9,875 nucleotides of DNA from Candidatus Thorarchaeota archaeon (lineage in GTDB: Archaea > Asgardarchaeota > Thorarchaeia > Thorarchaeales > Thorarchaeaceae), in contig JAEOST010000255.1 in the NCBI GenBank assembly GCA_016840245.1, positions 1 to 9,875 on the forward strand, in the 5' to 3' direction. A model generated the notes under the pieces. That model saw only the letters and a list, made by a program, of their open reading frames with translations. It was not told the origin of the DNA and did not search any database. A program made the translations under genes and the position numbers. Below, piece after piece: positions 1 to 6,183 of this stretch. How positions within the stretch are numbered: the stretch's first letter is position 1; every line of letters starts with the position of its first letter.

Positions 1-1
1 C

Positions 2-1327
2 GATGGAAATCCGCGAGAGCCCGCTGAAATCATAGGGAACATGATGTCTTATTCTAAACAGTCCGGTAATAGTGAACAGTACAAGTTTCTCCGAAATAAT
101 GGCGCTAAGGTGAAGCTCCATTTAGGAGCTACTGCTGCCATGGAGCGTTTGAAAGACAGGCTCACCTACAATTATGCTCCCCTCCAATACTGGTTGAGCT
201 CGGGCCGAGCCTCAGGACTACCATCTCCAGTTTTCCTAACCCGATATGATAATGACCTCCTTGCGAGTAACAGTGTGAAGTGTGGCCAACTAGCGATCGA
301 CCCATTTGTAGAAAGTGGATGGCAATGTTCTAGTATGAATCTGTTTCCCTACGCACCCCATCTTGGATGGCATGCAGTCAACGTGGGTCTAAAGCAGTTG
401 AGCACATTCTACAATGCAACAAGTGCAGGTGGAGCAATCCCCAGCGAGAAATTAGTTGAATTGGCAAAGGTCTTCAAATCAAATAGTTTTGCTGGGATGC
501 CAAGCTACATGCGAAACCGCTTCTTCCGAGCGATAAAGGAAGCGGATTATGAGGCTCCTGAGAAGGTTGTTGTGCTTCTTGCTGGTGAGAAGATATACCC
601 CCGAGTGGCAGAGGACATTAAGGAGATTCTAACAGAAAAGGGATCCAAAGAGATACAGATAGTTGGAGGGTATGCATCATCAGAAAGTAAAGTGTCCTTT
701 GCAGTGCAATGCTGCTACGAGGGTCCTTATCATAACCTGTCTCCCCTCATGATGAGCTGGGAATTTGTCAAGTTTAATGATGATGGTACCTACGACTTCT
801 GTGATGCGGATGAAGAGGGCCATGTGACCTTGTTCCACCTTGATAGCACTGGAACTGTATTCGAAGGATTCCTTCTTGGAGATGTTGCATCACGCCATGA
901 ACATGGAAAATGTCCACATTGTGGAATGGATGGTCTCTTCTTCTGGGACATTGGTCGCACAAACGATGCTCAGGCTCAGATAGAAGTGATGGGTCTCAGT
1001 GAGAAGAAAATCAAGGGTGCAACCGTGAACCTATCTGCTCTCCGAACTGACTTACTTAGTATCTCGGAAATTGAAGAGGTTCAGATTGAGGTTGCCAAGG
1101 AGGATATGAACGATCCATACAGCATGGATGTGTTGAATCTGTATGTGGCTCCAAAGGGACCACTTGATGCTAATTATGACTCACTTATACTTGAGATACA
1201 AAGAATAACAAAGAACAGTACAGAAGTTACACCCCATGTATTCATCATTGGCTTTGAAGAGCTTCTTGAGAAGGCTGGTGGAATGAAATTCATGGAAGTG
1301 TCAGACGTACGTCCTAAACCAGCGTAG
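2..1327 (+). CDS. PaaK-type AMP-forming CoA ligase (phenylacetate-CoA ligase / F390 synthetase family), 5' end outside window
   Basis: Adenylate-forming (ANL superfamily) enzyme expected to activate a carboxylate with ATP and transfer it to CoA in the cytoplasm. The frame is open to the left edge; the first ATG pair is at 41/44. Counting from ATG 41, the ATP-binding loop SSGRASGLPSPVF is at residues 53-65, earlier than usual for PaaK proteins, which suggests the true N-terminus lies upstream. Further motifs: GYASSES (210-216) at the position of the family's YGxTE motif; LLGDVAS (278-284) for the conserved GD; a CPHCG knuckle (291-295) typical of PaaK/F390 synthetases; IGR (304-306) at the hinge; and a C-terminal Lys (K416, GGMKFMEVSDVRP) at the usual catalytic-lysine position. 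The P-loop is unusual, with RAS where TTG is common, so activity is not assured. Substrate cannot be read from sequence; an aryl or fatty acid, or F420 as in coenzyme F390 synthetase, are options. The next gene follows on the same strand after 70 bp. Confidence 0.8.
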   Translation, partial: DGNPREPAEIIGNMMSYSKQSGNSEQYKFLRNNGAKVKLHLGATAAMERLKDRLTYNYAPLQYWLSSGRASGLPSPVFLTRYDNDLLASNSVKCGQLAIDPFVESGWQCSSMNLFPYAPHLGWHAVNVGLKQLSTFYNATSAGGAIPSEKLVELAKVFKSNSFAGMPSYMRNRFFRAIKEADYEAPEKVVVLLAGEKIYPRVAEDIKEILTEKGSKEIQIVGGYASSESKVSFAVQCCYEGPYHNLSPLMMSWEFVKFNDDGTYDFCDADEEGHVTLFHLDSTGTVFEGFLLGDVASRHEHGKCPHCGMDGLFFWDIGRTNDAQAQIEVMGLSEKKIKGATVNLSALRTDLLSISEIEEVQIEVAKEDMNDPYSMDVLNLYVAPKGPLDANYDSLILEIQRITKNSTEVTPHVFIIGFEELLEKAGGMKFMEVSDVRPKPA

Positions 1328-1352
1328 AATAGAAGCAGTCAGTACATAGTGA

Positions 1353-1360
1353 TTATAAGA
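1353..1360 (+). promoter_or_regulatory. Possible TATA box for the membrane-protein gene
   Basis: TTATAAGA lies about 40 bp upstream of the ATG at 1398. An archaeal start site about 25 bp downstream would leave a 5' leader of roughly 15-20 nt. It is weakly supported: the 70-bp gap could instead be read through from the CoA-ligase gene. Confidence 0.3.
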
Positions 1361-1397
1361 CAGATATCACGTAAAAGATGAACCGGACCGTGAGATT

Positions 1398-2321
1398 ATG
1401 ACAGAAGCAGAGAATGAACAGGCATCTCAATTAGGGTCATTCGATTTATTGTTCAAAACATTATCTCTATGGATTAAGAATCCCCTGAAATATGCTATCA
1501 TGTTTGGTCTAACAATGATGGCGCTCCAGTTCGTTATATTGGCGTCACTAGCAGCAATGTTCAATATTATTGGATTGTTTCTCTATAGTTACGTAGCAAT
1601 GGATCCCTTGATGTTTGGTCTTAATTTCTTCCTTTATTCAGGATCGTCATTTTCATTCTCTGAAATGTGGATTCCATTTATGTCCATAGCTCTAGCTAGT
1701 GTTCTGGTTACAGCTATCCTACGAGGAGTTGTGGTTGGTCCTACAACCATGTTTGTACTTGACAACTATGAAACTCAAACTAGTGACATGGACCAAAGTC
1801 TCAAAGCCGCAGGACCAAGAATCAATGAGATGGTCAAGACAGAGTTTTACGTTGTGGGAATTCAATTGATGATTATTGGCCCTGTCTTAGTACTCCTCCA
1901 ATTTGCATATTCTTTATACCTCATTGATCCCGGCGCTTCCTTTTTCACATTGATGTCTGAATTCATGTTAATGGGTGCTATTGGAATTATTTTCTACATC
2001 TACCTACGACTTCTTCCAATAGCTGCAATCATCATGAAGGAGGATGTATCTGCAAGAGAAGCAATACAGCGTTCATTTGACCTTACTAGTGGACATATGT
2101 TGTACTCGAGTATTGGATTCATATCTTTAATTATGATTGAATTTGTTTTCATTTGGATTCTGGCCATTGTGCTAGGTCTGCTTGGTGCATTTGGAGCAAT
2201 TGGTTATTTCATGGCTAATTTCTTCCTGATTACATTCATTGTCAGTCCATTACGGGTCATCTTTAGTGCTGTATTGTACAGGAATCTCTGTGAACGGGAA
2301 ACTGAACAGACTGCTACGTAG
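1398..2321 (+). CDS. Six-helix integral membrane protein, GPDPase_memb/DUF7847-like
   Basis: 307-residue polytopic membrane protein of unknown function. Hydrophobic segments are visible at about residues 31-66 (one long or two short), 92-115, 150-176, 186-212, 236-264 and 268-292. There is no signal peptide; the first 25 residues are polar and probably cytoplasmic. The stretch KEDVSAREAIQRSFDLTSGH (214-233), between two membrane segments, resembles the conserved 'A..A.+RS..L..G+' signature of the glycerophosphoryl-diester-phosphodiesterase membrane-domain family and related prokaryotic proteins such as DUF7847/YciC-like. The family assignment rests on this motif and the topology only. No catalytic residues are seen, so a scaffolding, lipid-related or transport role is all that can be suggested. 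The gene ends at a bidirectional terminator facing the convergent GTPase gene. Confidence 0.75.
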   Translation: MTEAENEQASQLGSFDLLFKTLSLWIKNPLKYAIMFGLTMMALQFVILASLAAMFNIIGLFLYSYVAMDPLMFGLNFFLYSGSSFSFSEMWIPFMSIALASVLVTAILRGVVVGPTTMFVLDNYETQTSDMDQSLKAAGPRINEMVKTEFYVVGIQLMIIGPVLVLLQFAYSLYLIDPGASFFTLMSEFMLMGAIGIIFYIYLRLLPIAAIIMKEDVSAREAIQRSFDLTSGHMLYSSIGFISLIMIEFVFIWILAIVLGLLGAFGAIGYFMANFFLITFIVSPLRVIFSAVLYRNLCERETEQTAT

Positions 2322-2337
2322 AGAAAAGAAGAGTGAG

Positions 2338-2360
2338 GTCTGGGATTCGTTGTCCCAGAC
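2338..2360. terminator. Bidirectional hairpin terminator between convergent genes
   Basis: Perfect 8-bp inverted repeat, GTCTGGGA (2338-2345) and TCCCAGAC (2353-2360), with a 7-nt loop. It lies in the 49-bp gap between two convergent stop codons. T-rich sequence follows on the plus strand (ATTCTTTGGTTCATTT), and the minus strand reads CTTCTTTTCTC on its exit side, so both transcripts meet a pyrimidine/T-rich tract. Archaeal termination depends mainly on T-tracts, so the hairpin may act more as a 3'-end stabiliser. Confidence 0.6.
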
Positions 2361-2370
2361 ATTCTTTGGT

Positions 2371-3702
2371 TCATTTAAGCCCGATATCTTTCACAAACTT
2401 GCTAAGGACATCATCTAGGTTTGGTCTACCAATTTCTTGAAGATCGTATTTGACTCTAACACTAGGTTTGTCAATCTTGATAATGCGTGCAAGATCAATT
2501 GGAGTCCCAATAACAATAGCTTCAACATCAGAATTATTGATAGTCTTCTGAAGTTCATCCATCTGCTTCTTACCATATCCCATCGCTGGTAAGACATCTT
2601 GGAGATGATAGTATTTCTCAAAGGTATCCTTGATACTACCCACTGCGAATGGTCTTGGATCAACAACAATGGCACCTGCTTTTCGGGCTGCGATATATCC
2701 TGCTCCATATGGCATGTCGCCATGTGTAACAGTTGGTCCGTCCTCGACTACAATGACTCGCTTTCCTCTAATTGCATCCATATCTTCAATACTAAGAGGT
2801 GAGGCAGCATCTATAATGACTGCTGTTGGATTGGCGTCCATGATATTCTCTCTGACCTCTTCAACATCTTCATAGTCGGCTGTAGCAATCTTGTTAATTA
2901 TCACAACATCAGCCATTCTGAGATTTGTTTCACCTGGGTAGTATGATATCTCATGGCCTGGTCTGTGTGGGTCTGTAATCACTATGAGTAGATCTGGTTT
3001 ATAGAATGAGAAGTCGTTATTACCTCCATCCCAAGTAATGACATCTGCCTCTTCTTCAGCCTGTCTGATTATCTTCTCGTAATCAACACCTGCATAGAGA
3101 ATAACTCCCATGTTGATCATCGGCTCGTACTCTTCTCTTTCTTCGATTGTACACTTGTAGCGGTCCAGATCGTCTAGCGTTCCATAGCGTTGAGATATCT
3201 GAGTTGTAAGATCTGGGTCATATGGCATTGGATGTCTGATGTTGACTGGTTTGAGACCCATATCTACCAGTATCTGATTGACACGTCTGGATGTCTGACT
3301 CTTACCACATCCGGTTCTGACCGCACAAACTGCAATGAGTGGTTTCTTGCTTTTGATATATGTCAGGTCTGGTCCCATGAGTCGAATATCAGGACCAAGT
3401 GAGTTGACCCACGCTATCTTATTTCCAACTGTATCATAAGACAAGTCAGAATATGCTAGAATACATTGCTCAACACCGAACTTTGCAATGAGTTCCGGCA
3501 ACCTCTCTTCAGGATAGATCTTGATTCCTTCCGGGTAGAGCGCTCCTGAGAGTTCAGGTGGATACATTCGATCCCCGATGCCTGGGATTTGTTCAGCAGT
3601 AAATGCGACTACTTCATAGTCTTCGTTTTCTCTGAAATGAGTGTTGAAGTTGTGGAAATCCCTTCCTGCAGCACCCATGATTATGACTTTCTTTTTCGCC
3701 AT
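2371..3702 (-). CDS. COG2403-family P-loop GTPase, cyclic 2,3-diphosphoglycerate synthase-like
   Basis: 443-residue P-loop NTPase of a family commonly annotated as 'predicted GTPase' or cyclic 2,3-diphosphoglycerate synthase (ATP-dependent cyclisation of 2,3-DPG to a compatible solute). The N-terminal part (1-115) looks like a Rossmann-type domain beginning VIIMGAAGRDFHNFN. The nucleotide-binding domain starts with the Walker A AVRTGCGKSQTSR (127-139). Also visible are the acidic motif WDGGNNDFSFYKPD (224-237), a conserved-looking stretch DPHRPGHEISYYPGE (244-258), NKIATAD (270-276) resembling the NKxD base-recognition loop, and VVEDGPTVTHGDMPYGAGY (318-336). Full-length with no missing motif. 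The biochemically characterised synthetase of Methanothermus is, to my recollection, not obviously the same sequence type, so the catalytic name is tentative while the family is clear. The start is supported by an AGGTG motif upstream. The gene is divergent from the E2F-like gene and convergent with the membrane protein. Confidence 0.85.
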   Translation of the reverse strand: MAKKKVIIMGAAGRDFHNFNTHFRENEDYEVVAFTAEQIPGIGDRMYPPELSGALYPEGIKIYPEERLPELIAKFGVEQCILAYSDLSYDTVGNKIAWVNSLGPDIRLMGPDLTYIKSKKPLIAVCAVRTGCGKSQTSRRVNQILVDMGLKPVNIRHPMPYDPDLTTQISQRYGTLDDLDRYKCTIEEREEYEPMINMGVILYAGVDYEKIIRQAEEEADVITWDGGNNDFSFYKPDLLIVITDPHRPGHEISYYPGETNLRMADVVIINKIATADYEDVEEVRENIMDANPTAVIIDAASPLSIEDMDAIRGKRVIVVEDGPTVTHGDMPYGAGYIAARKAGAIVVDPRPFAVGSIKDTFEKYYHLQDVLPAMGYGKKQMDELQKTINNSDVEAIVIGTPIDLARIIKIDKPSVRVKYDLQEIGRPNLDDVLSKFVKDIGLK

Positions 3703-3713
3703 TGTGAATATAC

Positions 3714-3718
3714 CACCT
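3714..3718 (-). promoter_or_regulatory. Ribosome binding site of the COG2403-family gene
   Basis: On the minus strand the sequence reads AGGTG, 11 nt before the ATG at 3702-3700. It is complementary to the CACCT near the 3' end of archaeal 16S rRNA and supports that start. Confidence 0.5.
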
Positions 3719-3755
3719 ATTCGGTGTAGTAATGACGGGTCCGAACCTCGTGACC

Positions 3756-3876
3756 CACGTTATCAAATTGTCGGTAGCTGTAGTTTCTCAGATATTTTCT
3801 ATTCAGGGGTATGAGCGACGAATTTTCGGAGACTTATTCCAATAATGAAGTCTCACGTTATTTGATGAAATTGTCG
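3756..3876. repeat. Two-copy bipartite direct repeat in the divergent promoter region
   Basis: CACGTTAT (3756-3763) followed after 1 nt by AAATTGTCG (3765-3773) recurs as CACGTTAT (3854-3861) followed after 6 nt by AAATTGTCG (3868-3876). Both 8- and 9-mers are perfect, in the same order and orientation. One copy sits near the expected core promoter of the minus-strand GTPase gene, the other just upstream of the TATA box of the E2F-like gene. It could be a regulator-binding element shared by both promoters. The variable spacer argues for two half-elements rather than one rigid site. Confidence 0.5.
3829..3854. promoter_or_regulatory. Inverted repeat GAGACTT-N12-AAGTCTC, possible operator
   Basis: Arms GAGACTT (3829-3835) and AAGTCTC (3848-3854) are perfect reverse complements around a 12-nt AT-rich centre. 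A further TCGGAGAC occurs at 3882-3889, matching TCGGAGAC at 3826-3833, so the GAGAC half-site appears three times within 60 bp. The element lies 50-75 bp upstream of the TATA-like box of the winged-helix gene, a plausible place for regulation, perhaps by its own product. Confidence 0.4.
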
Positions 3877-3900
3877 AAAAATCGGAGACATAACACAAAG

Positions 3901-3909
3901 TTATATATG
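3901..3909 (+). promoter_or_regulatory. TATA box of the E2F-like gene
   Basis: TTATATATG preceded by the purine-rich ACAAAG, which could serve as a BRE. Transcription would be expected to start near 3928-3933, giving a leader of about 50 nt before the GTG at 3981. This is the best TATA match in the 278-bp intergenic region. Confidence 0.55.
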
Positions 3910-3980
3910 GTATGCACGGTAAGCAAGATGGACAGATGCCTTGAGGAGGCTATCTTCACCAATTACGCTGGGGTGCTCAA

Positions 3981-4532
3981 GTGAAACTAGTACGGCTAGC
4001 CGGGAATGCCGTAAGGCTTCTAAAGGATCGGGGTGAACAAGGAATCAGAAGCGATAAGCTTGCTGAACTTCTTGGAAGTCCCAAGCGTCGTGTGTATGAT
4101 ATTATTGCAGTACTGAAGGCTCTAGGCCAGGTTAGTACAACACGAAGATATGATGGCACTACGGTCGTATGGATTGATCAGATGAAGGATTTTATCCCGA
4201 AGAGTGAACACATCGAAGTGAAAACCGCACTAGCTGAAGAGAGTCAGTCCCGGAAAGAGCTTCAGGTAGAAGTAGTTGAGCTAAAGGAACAGCTTCGTAT
4301 CACTAAGACAAAGTTACGAAAGGACACACGCGCTGTAGAGACAATTGGCAAGGCTGAATTCAATACCTGTCAGATTAAGGTTCGACCTATCTCTATCAAT
4401 AGCTCGATGCGTGTAATGGATTCTGGGATAGAAGTTATAATTGAGTCCAGTGAACCTGGTATGATTGTTGATCCCACTGAAGATGCTCGTGATGAGAACG
4501 AGAAACTGATCAAGAATATACAACGTGTTTGA
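3981..4532 (+). CDS. E2F/DP-like winged-helix transcription factor with coiled coil
   Basis: 183-residue putative DNA-binding regulator. Residues 3-66 match the E2F/DP winged-helix fold from end to end: a first helix (VRLAGNAVRLLKDR), a second (SDKLAELLG), the recognition helix SPKRRVYDIIAVLKALGQV (33-51), and a wing ending in TTVVWID. The RRVYD core (36-40) is identical to the RRxYD motif that contacts DNA in eukaryotic E2F and DP proteins, and the VL..LG..S context fits either branch. A charged heptad-rich coiled coil follows (about 77-116), then a short C-terminal domain with predicted strands (about 124-165), echoing the coiled-coil/marked-box order of E2F/DP. The GTG start is forced by an in-frame stop at 3942-3944; GGTG lies 5 nt upstream. 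Targets and dimer state are unknown. A generic archaeal winged-helix regulator is the alternative. Its 3' end lies 7 bp from the convergent cyclophilin-like gene. Confidence 0.75.
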   Translation: MKLVRLAGNAVRLLKDRGEQGIRSDKLAELLGSPKRRVYDIIAVLKALGQVSTTRRYDGTTVVWIDQMKDFIPKSEHIEVKTALAEESQSRKELQVEVVELKEQLRITKTKLRKDTRAVETIGKAEFNTCQIKVRPISINSSMRVMDSGIEVIIESSEPGMIVDPTEDARDENEKLIKNIQRV

Positions 4533-4539
4533 GTACAAT

Positions 4540-4938
4540 TCAACCTGCCAAGCGAATTGTTACATTGCTTCCCCTACGTACTGATTCAAGTTTATCAAGA
4601 ATACTATCCTCTGATGATATTGAACCTAATACATTTACAGGACTGAATGTATTCATATCCTTGAGGTAAATATTGAGTGAATCACCCAGTGGCATGTACG
4701 CAATATCCCCTCTTTGAACCTCCTTTGTTGGTTTGAGATTCCCCTTGTTGATACTCATTGTAATCTTCATTTCACTTCGCAGGAGTGCTGATCTACCCTG
4801 ATATGGTAATATTGACTTGATGTCTTCAACCAAGAGCGGTCCATTGACCCGATTTAGGCGGCCTTCAAGTATTACATCACCCTCGAATTCAAACTCGATT
4901 GTCACATCAGTATCATTCAAGATATCCACCGACTTCAT
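4540..4938 (-). CDS. Cyclophilin-like fold protein (DUF369/Cyclophil_like family)
   Basis: 132-residue small soluble protein, the usual length for this family. The diagnostic stretch is QRGDIAYMPLGDSLNIYLKD (75-94), followed by SPVNVLGSI (99-107) and a closing strand RRGSNVTIRLAG. This is the pattern of the prokaryotic cyclophilin-like beta-barrel family (structural example TM1367), which has the cyclophilin fold but is not known to be a prolyl isomerase; function remains undefined. The N-terminal half is strand-rich with acidic patches (EFEFEGDVILEG). An AGGTG motif 12 nt upstream supports the ATG at 4938. The gene is convergent with the E2F-like gene and divergent from the VWA gene, sharing an intergenic region of about 110 bp with the latter. 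No membrane segments or signal peptide are seen. Confidence 0.75.
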   Translation of the reverse strand: MKSVDILNDTDVTIEFEFEGDVILEGRLNRVNGPLLVEDIKSILPYQGRSALLRSEMKITMSINKGNLKPTKEVQRGDIAYMPLGDSLNIYLKDMNTFSPVNVLGSISSEDSILDKLESVRRGSNVTIRLAG

Positions 4939-4950
4939 TTATGTACGGAG

Positions 4951-4955
4951 CACCT
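4951..4955 (-). promoter_or_regulatory. Ribosome binding site of the cyclophilin-like gene
   Basis: Minus strand AGGTG, 12 nt before the ATG at 4938-4936. It is the same motif type as upstream of the COG2403-family gene. The spacing is slightly long. Confidence 0.4.
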
Positions 4956-4978
4956 AAAATCTACTTCGCTTCATTATC

Positions 4979-4986
4979 GCGGCAAA
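4979..4986 (-). promoter_or_regulatory. E2F-consensus octamer TTTGCCGC in a divergent promoter
   Basis: On the minus strand this reads TTTGCCGC, a perfect match to the eukaryotic E2F consensus TTTSSCGC. It lies between the cyclophilin-like and VWA genes, about 450 bp from the end of the E2F-like gene. By eye it is the only such match in the window. One or so chance matches per 10 kb is expected, so this is a candidate only. Confidence 0.2.
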
Positions 4987-5036
4987 ACCTTAACTGCTCA
5001 CGCATGGAGTTCAACATAGAGTATCGCTTACAAATT

Positions 5037-5040
5037 GGAG
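5037..5040 (+). promoter_or_regulatory. GGAG ribosome binding site deciding the VWA start
   Basis: GGAG sits 9 nt before the GTG at 5050 and overlaps the alternative TTG at 5035. That favours the GTG start, because the TTG has no comparable motif upstream. Confidence 0.45.
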
Positions 5041-5049
5041 CCAATCTTC

Positions 5050-6183
5050 GTGACAGCAAAGTTAGATGTAGCTTTTTTAGTTGACACCACAGGTTCAATG
5101 AAGGATGATATCAAAGCAGTAAAAGACTCATTATTCGATATTGTTGACAGTGTGATAAACAAGACAGATAACCTGCACATTCGCTTTGCTCTTGTATCAT
5201 ACCGAGATCATCCTCCACAAGACCGGACTTATGTAACTCGGACAATTGATTTTTCTGATAATGTAAGACAGGTTCATAGTGAGATTGGAAAACTCCGTCC
5301 ATCAGAGGGAGGAGATACACCTGAGGCTGTTGCTGACGCTATTCATGATGCTCGTATGTTACTAAGTTGGGATCCTGATGCTTACAAGGTTCTTCTCCTT
5401 GTAGGCGATGCACCACCACATGGCCGCGAATATAATCTTCTAGAAGATGATTACTTTCCAGATGGATGCCCAAAGGGATATGACCCTATTCAAGAGCTTC
5501 AAACACTAAAGACAGATTTTGGTGAAACAATCTTCATGTTTGTCTGTGGATGCAATCCCTTGGTAGAAGCATCATTCAGAAAAATTGCTGATTCAGTTCA
5601 GGGTGGTAGATATTATTCCTTAAACGAAGCTCACGAGTTGCCTGAAGCTATTCTATCCATTTTAGAAGGAGTTAGTGATTTGATAGAACTAGACCGGCAG
5701 GTCTTGGTCTATTATGAGACTCATGATGGGACATTTGATTTAGCTGAAGGAGCAGCTGAGTTGGGAGTCCAACTCCGTGAGTTGAAAACTGCTCTCTCTC
5801 GATTACAGGAACTAGGACGAATTCAGAGATGGCCAAAAGGTAGACCACTCTCACCAACAACAATTGGTGTATCTGCTGAACTTGGTGATGTACCTGATGC
5901 GTTGCTTGCAGGGAAAGCATTCCATTACTCACTGACCGTAGACAATCCTAGCAGAAGTGTAGTTGGAATCCGTATTATCGTCAGTCTGATTGCAGGAGAA
6001 GAGATATCAGAGATAACAAATGAACTCCACGAAATCGGACCTGAAACGAAGCAGGTAATACATCTGAAACTGGTTCCGATGTCTGATGTATCAGGTAAAG
6101 CTACCGTAAAGACTGAGTTACTCTATGGCTCCAAACTTGTATCATCTCGAATCTACACGACGAGGGTCTATCAGGCTAGCTAG
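5050..6183 (+). CDS. VWA-domain protein with intact MIDAS, winged helix and Ig-like C-terminus
   Basis: 377-residue protein from the GTG start (382 from TTG 5035), no signal peptide or membrane segment, so cytoplasmic. Numbered from the GTG: the VWA domain (about 4-205) has all metal-ion-dependent adhesion site elements, DTTGSM (12-17), GGDTPEA (87-93) and VGDAPPHG (118-125). It also has YRDHPPQD (51-58) and DYFPDGCPKGYDP, signatures I associate with the VWA domain of eukaryotic alpha-kinase VwkA and its relatives rather than with integrin or chelatase types. Residues 217-261 (QVLVYYETH...RIQRW) form a likely winged helix. Residues 284-375 are strand-rich and resemble an Ig/CARDB-like domain. 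A metal-dependent protein-protein interaction role is inferred. Its stop overlaps that of the convergent 881-residue fusion, which carries a degenerate VWA-like domain, suggesting a partnership. Confidence 0.8.
   Translation: MTAKLDVAFLVDTTGSMKDDIKAVKDSLFDIVDSVINKTDNLHIRFALVSYRDHPPQDRTYVTRTIDFSDNVRQVHSEIGKLRPSEGGDTPEAVADAIHDARMLLSWDPDAYKVLLLVGDAPPHGREYNLLEDDYFPDGCPKGYDPIQELQTLKTDFGETIFMFVCGCNPLVEASFRKIADSVQGGRYYSLNEAHELPEAILSILEGVSDLIELDRQVLVYYETHDGTFDLAEGAAELGVQLRELKTALSRLQELGRIQRWPKGRPLSPTTIGVSAELGDVPDALLAGKAFHYSLTVDNPSRSVVGIRIIVSLIAGEEISEITNELHEIGPETKQVIHLKLVPMSDVSGKATVKTELLYGSKLVSSRIYTTRVYQAS
6180..6183. other. Shared palindromic CTAG holding both convergent stop codons
   Basis: The plus gene ends with TAG at 6181-6183, and the minus gene ends with TAG read from 6182 to 6180, so the two coding regions overlap by the four bases CTAG. 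There is no room for a terminator between them; each transcript must extend antisense into the other gene. Confidence 0.9.

Noticed and set aside
2415..2875. Overlapping short ORFs on both strands within the GTPase gene
   Set aside because: The COG2403-like frame is full-length with conserved motifs across this stretch; the others are out-of-frame shadows.
3912..3944. In-frame N-terminal extension of the E2F-like protein from ATG 3912 or 3936
   Set aside because: An in-frame TGA at 3942-3944 blocks any extension, and the winged helix is complete from the GTG at 3981.
3703..3980. Possible tRNA, CRISPR repeats or mobile-element ends in the largest intergenic region
   Set aside because: No cloverleaf, no regularly spaced repeats with spacers and no terminal inverted repeats with a transposase are visible; the repeats here are only two copies each.
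5035..5049. TTG at 5035 as start of the VWA gene
   Set aside because: Possible, but GGAG at 5037-5040 is well placed only for the GTG at 5050, and the VWA domain begins right after it. The difference is five residues.
4899..5084. Plus-strand ORF of 61 codons spanning the divergent promoter, with an internal ATG at 5004
   Set aside because: It overlaps the start of the cyclophilin-like gene and the VWA domain in another frame. It shows no family features.
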